Source: Sphingomonas sanguinis (GTDB taxonomy: Bacteria; Pseudomonadota; Alphaproteobacteria; Sphingomonadales; Sphingomonadaceae). Taken from it: a stretch of 64,000 nucleotides of DNA. The stretch covers positions 407,001 through 471,000 of the forward strand of contig NZ_CP079203.1 in the NCBI RefSeq assembly GCF_019297835.1, in the 5' to 3' direction. Positions 23,486 to 32,987 of the stretch are shown in pieces. Position numbers and translations under genes: made by a program. The number at the start of each line of letters is the position of its first letter. The stretch's first letter is position 1. The notes under the pieces are model-generated. The model saw nothing but the letters and a program-made list of their open reading frames with translations, did no database searches and was not told where the DNA came from.

Positions 23486-24697
23486 ATGCCCAAGATCGTT
23501 TCCGCCCGCCTGATCGTCACCTCGCCGGGACGCAATTTCGTCACGCTGAAGATCGAATGCGACGACGGCACCACCGGCCTGGGCGATGCGACGCTCAACG
23601 GGCGCGAGATGGCGGTCGCCAGCTATCTGCAGGACCATGTCATCCCCTGCCTGATCGGGCGGGAGGCGCACCGGATCGAGGATATCTGGCAGTATCTCTA
23701 TAAGGGTGCCTATTGGCGGCGCGGGCCGGTGACGATGACCGCGATCGCAGCGGTCGACATGGCGTTGTGGGACATCAAGGGCAAGGTCGCCGGGCTGCCC
23801 GTCTATCAGCTGCTGGGCGGCCCCGCGCGTGAAGGCTGCATGGTCTATTGCCATGCCAACGGTACGTCGATCGAAGACACCATCGCCACGGCCATCCGCC
23901 ACCGCGACGAGGGCTATCGCGCGATCCGCCTGCAATGCGGTGTGCCGGGCCTCGCCTCCACCTATGGCGTGGCCAAGGCCGGGCAGCGCTACGAACCCGC
24001 CGATGCCGACCTGCCCAGCGAGAGCGTCTGGTCGACCGAGAAATACTTACGCGTCGTGCCGGAACTCTTCGCCGCCGCGCGCGAGGCGCTGGGTTGGGAC
24101 GTGCACCTGCTCCATGACGTCCATCACCGCCTGACCCCGATCGAGGCGGCGCGGCTGGGCAAGGATCTGGAGCCCTATCGTCCCTTCTGGATCGAGGATG
24201 CGACCCCCGCCGAGGACCAGGAGGCGTTCCGCCTGATCCGCCAGCATACGACGACGCCGTTGGCGGTGGGCGAGATCTTCAACTCGATCTGGGATGCCAA
24301 GCATCTGATCGAGAACCGGCTGATCGACTATATCCGCGCCACGGTCGTCCATGCGGGCGGCCTGACCCATTTGCGGCAGATCGCCTCGCTCGCCGACCTG
24401 TATCAGGTGCGCACCGGCTGTCACGGCGCGACCGACCTGTCGCCTGTCACCATGGCCGCGGCCCTGCATTTCGGGCTGTCGATCCCCAATTTCGGCATCC
24501 AGGAACATATGCCGCACACCGAGGAGACGGACGCGGTCTTCCCGCATCATTATCGCTTCGAGGATGGCATGATGCACCCCGGCGACGCGCCCGGCCTGGG
24601 CGTCGAGATCGACGAGGCGCTGGCCGAAACCTACCCTTACAAGCGCGCCTATCTGCCGGTGAACCGTCTGGAGGACGGGACGCTATGGAGTTGGTAA
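23486..24697 (+). CDS. manD: D-mannonate dehydratase, ManD/RspA type (enolase superfamily)
   Basis: The 403-residue protein has the length of the sphingomonad ManD group. It dehydrates D-mannonate to 2-keto-3-deoxy-D-gluconate in hexuronate catabolism. Enolase-superfamily ligands and catalytic residues appear in order: Asp and His in [10 protein letters not shown], Glu in [11 protein letters not shown] and Glu in [12 protein letters not shown], then the His of [11 protein letters not shown] and the HMPHTEE C-terminal motif. ATG 23486 has AAGGACG upstream. It is divergent from GH67 and followed 19 bp later by a hexuronate-type transporter. Some RspA relatives have low activity or other aldonate substrates, but the context favours mannonate. 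Confidence 0.92.
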   Translation: MPKIVSARLIVTSPGRNFVTLKIECDDGTTGLGDATLNGREMAVASYLQDHVIPCLIGREAHRIEDIWQYLYKGAYWRRGPVTMTAIAAVDMALWDIKGKVAGLPVYQLLGGPAREGCMVYCHANGTSIEDTIATAIRHRDEGYRAIRLQCGVPGLASTYGVAKAGQRYEPADADLPSESVWSTEKYLRVVPELFAAAREALGWDVHLLHDVHHRLTPIEAARLGKDLEPYRPFWIEDATPAEDQEAFRLIRQHTTTPLAVGEIFNSIWDAKHLIENRLIDYIRATVVHAGGLTHLRQIASLADLYQVRTGCHGATDLSPVTMAAALHFGLSIPNFGIQEHMPHTEETDAVFPHHYRFEDGMMHPGDAPGLGVEIDEALAETYPYKRAYLPVNRLEDGTLWSW

Positions 24698-24716
24698 AGA
24701 GGGTGGAGCTGGTAAG

Positions 24717-26036
24717 ATGAGCGATCTGACCCAGGCTGCCGCCACCGCGCCCGACACCGCCGCCCATGCCGTGCCGCCGCCACGCGGGCGGGTGCGCTGG
24801 GTCATTTGCGGGCTGCTCTTCGCCGCCGTCGTGCTCAGTTATATCGACCGGCTGGTGCTGGGGGTGCTCAAACCCCAGCTGACCGTGCTCTATGGCTGGA
24901 CCAATAGCGGTTACGGCGACATTACCGGCTATTTCCAGGTCGCCTATGGTTTCGGCTTCCTGCTGTTCGGCTGGCTGATCGACCGGATTGGGCCGCGCGC
25001 GGGCTATCTGCTGGCGATGGGGGCATGGACGGTCGGCCATTTTGCGCAGACGCTCGTCACCTCGACCACCGGTTTCGCACTCGCGCGCATCCCGCTGGCG
25101 CTGGGCGAGGCGGGGACTTTTCCCTCGGCACTGGCGGCCGCCTCGCAATGGTTCCCCAAGAAGGAACGCGCGATGGCGATCGGCATCTTCAATGCCGGGG
25201 CCAATGTCGGTGCGGTGGTGACGCCGTTGCTGATCGGGTTCCTGATCGCCGATCTGGTACTCGACTGGCGCTGGGCGTTCATCATCACCGGATTGTTCAA
25301 CGTCGTCTGGCTGACCGCATGGTGGCGGCTCTATCACCCGCCGCACAGCCATCCGCGCATCACGCCCGAGGAACGCGCCTGGATCGAGGCGGAGCGGGTC
25401 GAGACGATAGGGCGCGCGGGCTTTCTGACCGTGCTGCGCCACCGTGAGTCCTGGTCCTATATGACCGGGCGTTTCCTGATCGATCCGGTCTGGTGGACCT
25501 TCCTGTTCTGGCTGCCGGACTTCTTCCACAGCCGCTATGGCTATGACCTGAAGAATTTCGGGCCGCCGCTGGTCGCCATCTATATCATGGCCGATGTCGG
25601 CGCGATCGTCGGCGGCTGGTATTCCTCACGGCTGTTGAAGCGGGGTGTCGAGACGGGCCGGGCGCGCAAGCGGGCGATGTTCGCCTGTGCGCTGTTCGCG
25701 CTGCCCGTGATGTTCGCCGCGCAGGCGAGCAGCATCTGGGTTGCGGTGGCGATGATCGGCCTCGCCTGTGCCGCGCATCAGGGCTTTTCGACCAACCTCT
25801 TCGCACTGCCCGGCGACCAGTTCCCGCGTTATGCGCAGGGAACGCTGATCGGTTTGGGCGGCTTTGCCGGAGCGACCGGCGGGTTCATCGCGTCCAAGGC
25901 GCTGGGTGCGCTGCTCGACCGGGTAGGGAGCTATCAGCCCTTCTTCATCGCCTGCGGCCTGGCCTATCTCGTCGCGCTGCTGGTCTTCCACATCCTGAAC
26001 CCGCGTTACCGCGACGTGCGGATCGGTGCCGTGTAA
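24717..26036 (+). CDS. exuT: MFS hexuronate transporter (ExuT-like, anion:cation symporter family)
   Basis: A 439-residue, 12-segment major-facilitator protein. The first membrane segment ends in SYIDRLVLGVLKPQL, the typical anion:cation symporter signature of ExuT-type hexuronate and sugar-acid carriers; the loop between segments 2 and 3 has GWLIDRIGPRAGYLL and segment 4 has RIPLALGEAGTFPSALAAASQWFPKKER. It should carry glucuronate or galacturonate into the cytoplasm. It lies directly after manD in what looks like one transcript. Confidence 0.9.
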   Translation: MSDLTQAAATAPDTAAHAVPPPRGRVRWVICGLLFAAVVLSYIDRLVLGVLKPQLTVLYGWTNSGYGDITGYFQVAYGFGFLLFGWLIDRIGPRAGYLLAMGAWTVGHFAQTLVTSTTGFALARIPLALGEAGTFPSALAAASQWFPKKERAMAIGIFNAGANVGAVVTPLLIGFLIADLVLDWRWAFIITGLFNVVWLTAWWRLYHPPHSHPRITPEERAWIEAERVETIGRAGFLTVLRHRESWSYMTGRFLIDPVWWTFLFWLPDFFHSRYGYDLKNFGPPLVAIYIMADVGAIVGGWYSSRLLKRGVETGRARKRAMFACALFALPVMFAAQASSIWVAVAMIGLACAAHQGFSTNLFALPGDQFPRYAQGTLIGLGGFAGATGGFIASKALGALLDRVGSYQPFFIACGLAYLVALLVFHILNPRYRDVRIGAV

Positions 26037-26112
26037 CATTTCATGTCCCGGTCGCAGCGGCGGACATATGGCCGGATCGGGTGGTTCCTCGCTCACGCAA
26101 CCGGGAGCCAGC

Positions 26113-27387
26113 ATGAACAGGATCGCCTTCGCCCATCTTCTTCTCGCCTCGACGATGGTCGCAGGCGGGGCCTCCGCCCAGTCGGGCACCCCGGTCGTGG
26201 GCCTTCCGCCCCAGCCGGAGCCCTATGCGACGGAGTCGGTCGTCAACCATCCCAAGACGATCGGCTGGCCCGAGGGGCGAAAGCCCGTCGCGCCGCGCGG
26301 CTATGAGGTGGTGAAGTTCGCGGGCGGCCTGGACTATCCGAGGCAGGCGTTGCTGCTGCCGAACGGCGATGTGATCGTGGCGGAGGCGCGTACCAAGCCC
26401 AAGCTCGACGCCGATCCCGAGGTTCAACGCGGGCAGGCGCTGTCCAAGACCACCGGGTTCAGCGCCAATCGCCTGACGCTGCTCCGCGATGCGGACCGGG
26501 ATGGCGTGGCGGAGCAACGCTTCATATTGCGCGAAGGCCTGAACCAGCCGTTCGGGATGCAATATGTCGGTGGGCGGCTCTATGTCGCGAACACCGACGG
26601 CGTGGTGAGCTTTCCCTTCCAGCCCGGTCAGACGACGATCACCGCCGCGCCCAAGCCGCTGATCGCGCTGCCCGCCGGTGGTTATAACAACCACTGGACC
26701 CGCAACCTGCTGCTCAGCCCCGATGGCCGCACGCTCTATGTCTCGGTCGGCTCGGCTTCCAATGTCGGCGAGTTCGGCATGGACGAGGAGAAGCGCCGCG
26801 CCGCCATCCTCGCGGTCGATCTGGCGAGCGGGCGCGAGCGTCTTTACGCCTCGGGCTTGCGCAACCCGGTCGGCATGGCCTGGGCGCCCGGCAGCGGTGT
26901 GCTGTGGACGGCGGTCAACGAACGGGATGAGATCGGCGACGATATCTCGCCCGATTATCTGGTCGGCGTGAAGGAAGGCGGCTTCTATGGCTGGCCGTAT
27001 AGCTATTATGGAAAGCAGGATCCCCGCCATGCGAATGAGCGGCGCGACCTGCTGGCCAAGACCCTGATGCCCGATGTTGCCGTCGGCGCCCATGCCGCCG
27101 CGCTTGGCTTGGCCTTCGACAAAGGCAATGCGGCGCAAACCGCCTATGTCGCGCGGCACGGTTCGTGGAACCGGTCGAGCTTCAGCGGCTATGACGTGCT
27201 GGCCGTGCCCTTTGCCAGCGGTCGCCCGACCGCTGCCCCGCAGCCCTTCCTGACCGGTTTCATCGCCGATGCGAAGAAGGGCGAGGTCTATGGCCGTCCG
27301 GTCAGCATCCAGACCCGCGAGGACGGCGCGATCTTCGTCCTCGACGACGCGGGTGATACGGTCTGGCTGGTCCGCCGGACCTCGTGA
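26113..27387 (+). CDS. Secreted PQQ-dependent sugar dehydrogenase-like beta-propeller (GSDH/sorbosone dehydrogenase family)
   Basis: About 424 residues with signal peptide MNRIAFAHLLLASTMVAGGASA. The body is a six-bladed propeller of the soluble glucose/sorbosone dehydrogenase type: YEVVKFAGGLDYPRQALLLPNGDVIVAEA, NQPFGMQYVGGRLYVANTDG, NNHWTRNLLLSPDGRTLYVSVGS, GLRNPVGMAWAPGSGVLWTAVNERDEIGDD, GFYGWPYSYYG and ARHGSWNRSSFSGYDV. Family members use PQQ to oxidise sugars to lactones in the periplasm. No PQQ synthesis genes are present here. The next gene starts in its stop codon (GTGA), indicating a coupled partner. Confidence 0.85.
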   Translation: MNRIAFAHLLLASTMVAGGASAQSGTPVVGLPPQPEPYATESVVNHPKTIGWPEGRKPVAPRGYEVVKFAGGLDYPRQALLLPNGDVIVAEARTKPKLDADPEVQRGQALSKTTGFSANRLTLLRDADRDGVAEQRFILREGLNQPFGMQYVGGRLYVANTDGVVSFPFQPGQTTITAAPKPLIALPAGGYNNHWTRNLLLSPDGRTLYVSVGSASNVGEFGMDEEKRRAAILAVDLASGRERLYASGLRNPVGMAWAPGSGVLWTAVNERDEIGDDISPDYLVGVKEGGFYGWPYSYYGKQDPRHANERRDLLAKTLMPDVAVGAHAAALGLAFDKGNAAQTAYVARHGSWNRSSFSGYDVLAVPFASGRPTAAPQPFLTGFIADAKKGEVYGRPVSIQTREDGAIFVLDDAGDTVWLVRRTS

Positions 27388-28274
27388 GGCGCGGACATGG
27401 CGCTGCGATGGCGGCGGCCGCGTTCGCCTTCGTCGCGGGGACTGGTCCTGCCTGGGGCCAGTCGATCCCCTTCGCCGATACCGAGGACGCCACCCTGTCC
27501 GAAATCGATGTGAAGGATCGTAAGGCGGACTGGCACCCGGTCGTCATGCTCGACGTCCGCAACGGCGATTATGCACGCGGTGCGCTGGACGATGACGATG
27601 CGGCACTCGACCGCGTGCCAGTGCATGTCGCCGTCGGTGGTGCGCGGGTCGTTCGGCGGAGACGGGACGGCGCCGGGGAGCTGTTCGTCGTCGGACAAAG
27701 CTCCAACGGCTTTCACGCGCCGCGTCAGGACGAACGTGCCGCCCCGCGTGCCTGGTATGAGAGCAACAATCTGCTCGGGCTCGCCTGGCGTCCGGCGGAG
27801 GGGCTGACGACGGCCGCGACCTACGCCATCAAGACCAGTCCCAACGGCGTGGCGTCGACGACGCATGAAGCCAGCCTCAGTCTTCTCTATACCGCCGATC
27901 AAGGTTTCGGGCGGCTGAAACCCCGCGCGGCGATCACCCGTCGGACGCAAGGGGAGGGCGGTCTTTACACGATCGCCGGGATCAGTCCGTCCTTCGAGCT
28001 GTCGGGCCGGGAGGATGGGCCGTCGCTGAGCGTGCCCCTGTTAGTAGGTATCGGTTGGAACGGCTTCTATGCGGCGGGCAGCGGTACGCGGGTGTATGGC
28101 AGCGGGGGCGTGACCCTGGCTCAGCCGCTGAAAATGGGTGCCGGTGCCGCGACCTTGCAGGCCGATATACTCGCGCTGGTCCGGGACAACCGGCTGCGTC
28201 GCCTGGACGCGCCGGGTGGCACGACGGCAGCGGTGATCCCTCATGCCACGATCTCGCTGACGTTCGCTTGGTAA
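27384..28274 (+). CDS. Hypothetical secreted beta-rich protein, possible outer-membrane barrel
   Basis: 296 residues. GTG 27384 overlaps the stop of the sugar dehydrogenase by 4 bp; ATG 27408 is an alternative. A signal peptide (AAMAAAAFAFVAGTGPAWGQ) is followed by alternating polar/apolar strands: HPVVMLDVRNGDYARG, NLLGLAWRPAEGLTTAATYAIK, HEASLSLLYTADQGFG, PLLVGIGWNGFYAAGSG. The protein ends in TISLTFAW, the aromatic last residue usual for barrels inserted by BAM. I do not recognise the family. Coupling to the dehydrogenase suggests they act together at the envelope. Confidence 0.65.
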   Translation: MRRGHGAAMAAAAFAFVAGTGPAWGQSIPFADTEDATLSEIDVKDRKADWHPVVMLDVRNGDYARGALDDDDAALDRVPVHVAVGGARVVRRRRDGAGELFVVGQSSNGFHAPRQDERAAPRAWYESNNLLGLAWRPAEGLTTAATYAIKTSPNGVASTTHEASLSLLYTADQGFGRLKPRAAITRRTQGEGGLYTIAGISPSFELSGREDGPSLSVPLLVGIGWNGFYAAGSGTRVYGSGGVTLAQPLKMGAGAATLQADILALVRDNRLRRLDAPGGTTAAVIPHATISLTFAW

Positions 28275-28349
28275 AGCCCTCCAAACAAAGCGGGAGCCGA
28301 CTTCATTTCGGTGCGTTTACGATTCCGAATGAGGGAGCGACGGACGGAT

Positions 28350-29774
28350 ATGCGGACAGGGACGGTATTGGCGCTGGGATTGCTGGTGTCGGCATGTGGC
28401 GGTCAGGTCGCGACGGATCAGAATGCGACGTCCCAGGCGGATGAGCAGGCCGGTCCCGCCCGGTGGAGCGACAAGACACGCGGGCAGCTCAAGCAGGCCA
28501 TCGATGCGCGTGCGGCGCACGGTCTCGACCATATGACGTTCGACGTGTCCGGCGGCGATGACGGCGGAACGACCACACAGGCGCTGCGCTTCGCCGCCGC
28601 CTTGGCGCGAGGGGCGACCGATCCGACCAAGCTGTACGAGGTCTATACCGTGCCCCATCCGTCGCCCGATCTGAAGGCGGGATTGGCGGCGGCGCTGCGC
28701 AGCGGCGACCTGACCAAATGGCTGAACGGCCTTGCGCCGCAGGATGGCAATTACAAGCGGCTCTCCGACGCCTATCTCAAGCTCCGGCAGCAGCCGCAGG
28801 ATGCCGACGTCAAGATTGCGGGCACGGGCGAGCCGATCAAGCCGGGCGACACCGACCCGCGCCTGCCCGCCATCCTGCGCGAGTTGGTTATCCTCGACTA
28901 TCTTGCGCCCAATGCGGCGCAGGGTGACAGCTATAGCCCGACCATCGTCGATGCGGTGCGCCGGATGCAGGCCGATTACGGCATGAAGCCCGATGGCATC
29001 ATCGGCAGCGAGGCGCTGGCCATCCTGAACATGTCCAACGCCGACCGGGCGCGGGCCATTGCGGTGGCGATGGAACGGCTGCGCTGGCTGGAGCGGACGC
29101 CACCTGCCACCCGGATCGACGTGAACATTGCGGCGGCGCGCCTGACCTACTGGCGCGACGGCAAGATCGTCGACAGCCGCAAGGTGGTAGTGGGCGAGCC
29201 GGATACCGAGACGCCGCAGCTCGGGTCGCCCATCTATCGCCTCGTCGCCAACCCGACCTGGACGGTGCCGCGATCGATCCAGGAAAAGGAACTGGCCAAG
29301 AAGGGCGCTGGCTATCTGAAGGCCAACAACATGGTCTGGAAGGATGGCTGGATCGTGCAGCAGCCCGGCCCGAAGAATTCGCTCGGGCTGGTCAAGTTCG
29401 ACATGCTGAACGACCACGCAATCTATCTGCACGATACGCCCGCCAAGGCGCTGTTTGGTATGGTTCAGCGGCAGCGAAGCCATGGCTGCGTCCGCGTCGA
29501 CGACGCGCTGGGCTTTGCCGAGATGCTGGCGAAGGACGAGGGCGTGCTGGACGAGTGGCACAGGGCGCGCGAGACGGGCAAGGAGAGCTTCGTGAAGCTA
29601 CCGCGCCAGATCCCGGTCCGGCTGCTCTACCAGACGGTGCTGTTCGACGATGGCGGAGAGCCGATCGTGCGCAACGATCCTTATGGCTGGGATGACCGGG
29701 TCGGTGCGGCGTTGGGCTTCAAGGCAGGCAAGGCGCTGCGTGTCCAGACCGGCGCGGCGGATGTCGGGCCTTGA
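28350..29774 (+). CDS. L,D-transpeptidase (YcbB/LdtD type lipoprotein)
   Basis: 474 residues. A lipoprotein signal (ALGLLVSACGG, acylated Cys) is followed by an N-terminal helical region, a peptidoglycan-binding domain (SPTIVDAVRRMQADYGMKPDGIIGSEAL) and a YkuD catalytic domain with HAIYLHDTPAK and SHGCVRV, where Cys is the nucleophile. Such enzymes form 3-3 cross-links in peptidoglycan in the periplasm. ATG 28350 was chosen because it directly precedes the lipoprotein signal; earlier in-frame ATGs give an arginine-rich prefix. Confidence 0.92.
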   Translation: MRTGTVLALGLLVSACGGQVATDQNATSQADEQAGPARWSDKTRGQLKQAIDARAAHGLDHMTFDVSGGDDGGTTTQALRFAAALARGATDPTKLYEVYTVPHPSPDLKAGLAAALRSGDLTKWLNGLAPQDGNYKRLSDAYLKLRQQPQDADVKIAGTGEPIKPGDTDPRLPAILRELVILDYLAPNAAQGDSYSPTIVDAVRRMQADYGMKPDGIIGSEALAILNMSNADRARAIAVAMERLRWLERTPPATRIDVNIAAARLTYWRDGKIVDSRKVVVGEPDTETPQLGSPIYRLVANPTWTVPRSIQEKELAKKGAGYLKANNMVWKDGWIVQQPGPKNSLGLVKFDMLNDHAIYLHDTPAKALFGMVQRQRSHGCVRVDDALGFAEMLAKDEGVLDEWHRARETGKESFVKLPRQIPVRLLYQTVLFDDGGEPIVRNDPYGWDDRVGAALGFKAGKALRVQTGAADVGP

Positions 29775-29786
29775 TGGCCCGACAGC

Positions 29787-30629
29787 TTAGCCGCGCAAGG
29801 CGCTGAGGTTGGACAGGAAGTTGGCGATTTCGCGGCGGCGCAACCGTTCCTCCGCGAATTCGCCATCCACGCCCAGGCGCCAGCGGAGCGCGCGGTCATG
29901 GGGGGCCTCGTAAAGCGCGTCGAGGTCTTCGCTCCAGGCCTCGACATCCTCCGCCCGATCGGCCAGTCCGGCCTCGACCAGATCATCGGCCTGGGCGGCG
30001 ATCGCTAGGGCGATTTCGCGTAGCGCCAGTTCTGGGTGATATTGCACGCCCCAGAACACCCCCCGGTCGAAACGGATTTCCGCCGCCTGTACGGTCGTCA
30101 CCGCATTGCTGGCGAGCAGCGTCGCACCCGGCGGCAGTTGTTCGACTTCATCGCCGTGGATGGCGGGTGCGTCCCAACTCGGCGGACGGCCAGCGAGCAA
30201 CGGATGGCTGCGGCCAGCCTCGCTCGGGGTGATGCGGCGCGCGATGCCCGCCTCCATCCGCTCGGGCATCTCGCGCACCCGCCCGCCCGCCGCCGCGACC
30301 GCGATCTGCAACCCTGCGCACGATCCGAATGAGGGCGTACCCGCCGCAAAAACCTGGGTCATGAAGTCAAGCTGACGCCGGACCTCGGGGCTGTCGTCAT
30401 AGACGTGCATCGGCGATCCGGTCAGGAAGACCGCATCGAACTGCGCCAGTCGGTCTGTCGAGAAACCGCAGCTAGCATCGTCGGCGGGAGATATGATCGT
30501 CGTCTCGATCCCCGGCTGCATCTGTTCCAACGTCGCCGCATAGGTTTCGCCCGAACTCTTCCCCGCACGGCGGCGGCGGGCTTCCCGTTCCTCAGGCAGT
30601 TCGCTTTGCGCGATCAGATAATGCGGCAC
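29787..30629 (-). CDS. Class I glutamine amidotransferase-like protein
   Basis: About 280 residues with the class-I amidotransferase triad: nucleophile Cys in FGSCAGLQIAVAAAGG, and His/Glu in GVQYHPELAL. An insertion of basic residues (EEREARRRRAGKSSGETYAATL) precedes the core. No synthetase partner adjoins, so it may be a GMP-synthase-like or gamma-glutamyl hydrolase relative acting on a small amide. GTG 30629 (PHYLIAQSELPEE follows) is the best start because the region upstream is low in coding character and approaches the TBDR promoter; a start at 30707 is possible. Confidence 0.8.
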   Translation of the reverse strand: MPHYLIAQSELPEEREARRRRAGKSSGETYAATLEQMQPGIETTIISPADDASCGFSTDRLAQFDAVFLTGSPMHVYDDSPEVRRQLDFMTQVFAAGTPSFGSCAGLQIAVAAAGGRVREMPERMEAGIARRITPSEAGRSHPLLAGRPPSWDAPAIHGDEVEQLPPGATLLASNAVTTVQAAEIRFDRGVFWGVQYHPELALREIALAIAAQADDLVEAGLADRAEDVEAWSEDLDALYEAPHDRALRWRLGVDGEFAEERLRRREIANFLSNLSALRG

Positions 30630-30730
30630 AGGATGCTTTCGATAGTGAGCCGCGACAACGCGCGCCCGCGTCGGAATGTTCGCCGTAAGTGCTGCATATT
30701 TCGGCAAAATTGTGAGCAGCTAGCACGCCC

Positions 30731-30766
30731 TACAATCAAGCTAATGCGAGCGAGTTGCAATCGCAT
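30731..30766 (+). promoter_or_regulatory. Promoter -10 element and Fur-like box of the iron-type TonB receptor
   Basis: TACAAT (30731-30736) looks like a -10 element, with an AATTGTGA stretch about 15-17 bp upstream as a possible -35. Directly downstream, 30743-30766 contains AATGCGAGCGAGTTGCAAT followed by CGCAT, an imperfect inverted repeat (TGCGA...TCGCA) like alphaproteobacterial Fur boxes. Its place at the transcription start suits iron repression of the TBDR. Confidence 0.5.
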
Positions 30767-30810
30767 GATCTTTTGCCTATGCGCCTCCCACCACAAAGGG
30801 GGTGGCGAGA

Positions 30811-32985
30811 ATGAAGATGCGTTGGCGGCTTTTGGCGATGACCTCGGTCGCATTCTGTCCGGCGATCGGCCATGCGCAGGATGCCCGGTCGCAACAGGAA
30901 GCGGCCACGGTCGCAGAGGCGGGCGATGCGCCGAAGCAGGATATCGTCGTCAGCGCGGCGCGTTCCGTCCTGCCGCCCAACGCCCTGCCGATGACGATCG
31001 ACGTCATCGACAAGCAGGCGCTGGACCAGCAGCTCGCCATCTCCGGCTCGGTGGTCGATGCGGTGGCGACGCTGACCCCGTCCTTCTCGCCGACCCGCCA
31101 GAAGCTGTCAGGCGCAGGCGAGACGCTGCGCGGTCGCTCGCCGCTATACGCGATCAACGGCATTCCGCAGACGACGCCGCTGCGCGACGGAAGCCGCGAC
31201 GGGTACACGATCGACGGCTTCTTCATCGACCGGGTCGAGCTGATCTATGGATCGAACGCGCTTCAGGGCGTCGGAGGGACCGGCGGCATCGTCAACCAGG
31301 TGACGGTGGGCGCGCCCCGCAAGGAGGGGCTGAGCGGCCGCGCGCTGGTACAGGGTACCGCCGACGCCGATTTCCACGGCGAAGGGCTGGGCGGCAAGGT
31401 CGGTGGACTGCTCCAGTACAAGTCGGGCCGCTTCGATATCAGCGCGGGCGCGGTCTATGAAAAGCGCGGCGTGTTCTATGATGGCGATGGGCGGCGTGTC
31501 GGCCTGAACCTGACCCAGGGCGAAACGCAGGATTCGCGCACGACCTCGCTGTTTGCGCGGGCGGGCTATGCCGTGACCGACACGATGCGGCTCGACCTGA
31601 TCGCCAGCCGTTTCGAGCTGAAAGGCGATGGCGATTATGTCGCGGTCGCGGGCAACCGGCTGACCGGCCTGCCGACCAGTGCGCAGCGCGGCAACCCGCC
31701 GGGGCGCAGCGCCGCCAGCCGGACCGAGAGCGTCGCGCTGTCGCTGACCGATCCCGATCTGGCCGAGGGCAATCTCGTCACCCAGGTCTTCTGGAACCGC
31801 ACCCACGACACCTTCGGCGCGGAGATCAACCCGATCGCGACCTTCCAGGACCCGTCGATCGCGCCGGTCGGCACGCTGATCGACCAGTCGCAGAACCGGA
31901 GCCGCAAGATCGGCGGCAAGATCAGCTATGAGCGCGCCATTCCCGGTTTCGAGGCGCTGACGGCGATCGTCGGGTTCGACGCGCTGTGGGACAAGACCGA
32001 GCAGCGGCTGATCCTGACCGACCGTGTCTGGGTGCCGCCGAGCGATTTCCGTAGCCTGGCGCCCTTCGGCCAACTCAATCTCGCGCTGTTCGACAAGGCG
32101 GTGCGGTTGGCGGGCGGGGTGCGGTGGGAGAATGTCCGCATCCGCATCGACGACTATACCACGCTCGCCACGTCCAATCGCGTATCGGTGAAGGGCGGGA
32201 CGCCGACCTTCCAGGACGCCCTTTTCAACGGCGGCGTCATCGTCGAGCCGGTCCGGGGCATCCGCGCTTATGCCAGCTATGCCGAGGGCTTCACCGTGCC
32301 CGATATCGGTCGCATCACCCGTGCGGTGAACCGGCCGGGCGTGGAGATCGACAAGTTCCTCGACATCGCGCCGATCGTCTCGAACAATCGCGAGATCGGC
32401 ATCGAGGTGAAGCGCGGGCCGCTTGATGCCAGCGCCGCCTATTTCTGGTCGTCGAGCGATAAGGGGCAGCTGCTCATCGCCAATCCGGGCGGCATCTTCG
32501 ACGTGCAGCGGCTGCGCACCGAGATTCAGGGGCTGGAGATCAATCTGGGGATGCGCCTGCCGTTGCCCGGCACGCGCTTGTCCATCGGTTATGCGCATCT
32601 GTCGGGCCGATATGACAGCAACACGCCGCCCGACGGGATCGTCAATACCGATCTGGACGGCAGCAACATCTCGCCCGACCGGCTCAATCTGGCCGCTAGC
32701 TACGACCGCGGCCCCTGGTCGGCGCGGCTTCAGAGCCAGTTCTTCCTGTCGCGCACCTTCAAGGGGCTGTTGCGCGATCCGCGCAACGACTTTGGCGGCT
32801 ATACCGTGGTCGACGGGACCATCGCCTATAATACCGGCAAGGGGACCATATATCTTGCCGCGCAGAACCTGCTCGACCGCTTCTATATCGATTATTCCAG
32901 CGACACCCGGCTGCCGACCGACAATTTCAGCTATTTCGCCGGGCGCGGGCGGACGATCACGCTGGGTTGGGACGTAAGGTTCTGA
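30811..32985 (+). CDS. TonB-dependent siderophore-type receptor
   Basis: A 724-residue receptor. Signal peptide MKMRWRLLAMTSVAFCPAIGHAQ, TonB-box-like KQDIVVSAAR, plug with VVDAVATLTPSFSPTRQ, GETLRGRSPLYAINGIPQ and VELIYGSNALQGVGGTGGIVNQ, then a barrel ending in TITLGWDVRF. The size and the plug pattern fit ferric-siderophore receptors. It is followed 2 bp later by a PepSY transmembrane protein and preceded by a Fur-like box, both supporting iron acquisition. Substrate siderophore not known. Confidence 0.9.
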   Translation: MKMRWRLLAMTSVAFCPAIGHAQDARSQQEAATVAEAGDAPKQDIVVSAARSVLPPNALPMTIDVIDKQALDQQLAISGSVVDAVATLTPSFSPTRQKLSGAGETLRGRSPLYAINGIPQTTPLRDGSRDGYTIDGFFIDRVELIYGSNALQGVGGTGGIVNQVTVGAPRKEGLSGRALVQGTADADFHGEGLGGKVGGLLQYKSGRFDISAGAVYEKRGVFYDGDGRRVGLNLTQGETQDSRTTSLFARAGYAVTDTMRLDLIASRFELKGDGDYVAVAGNRLTGLPTSAQRGNPPGRSAASRTESVALSLTDPDLAEGNLVTQVFWNRTHDTFGAEINPIATFQDPSIAPVGTLIDQSQNRSRKIGGKISYERAIPGFEALTAIVGFDALWDKTEQRLILTDRVWVPPSDFRSLAPFGQLNLALFDKAVRLAGGVRWENVRIRIDDYTTLATSNRVSVKGGTPTFQDALFNGGVIVEPVRGIRAYASYAEGFTVPDIGRITRAVNRPGVEIDKFLDIAPIVSNNREIGIEVKRGPLDASAAYFWSSSDKGQLLIANPGGIFDVQRLRTEIQGLEINLGMRLPLPGTRLSIGYAHLSGRYDSNTPPDGIVNTDLDGSNISPDRLNLAASYDRGPWSARLQSQFFLSRTFKGLLRDPRNDFGGYTVVDGTIAYNTGKGTIYLAAQNLLDRFYIDYSSDTRLPTDNFSYFAGRGRTITLGWDVRF

Positions 32986-32987
32986 CC

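Noticed and set aside
23285-23935. Extended N-terminus of the GH67 reading frame
   Set aside because: It would overlap the ManD gene and lacks a signal peptide; ATG 23284 starts a standard signal peptide.
31144-32598. 484-codon minus-strand ORF opposite the iron TBDR
   Set aside because: Shadow ORF with no family features.
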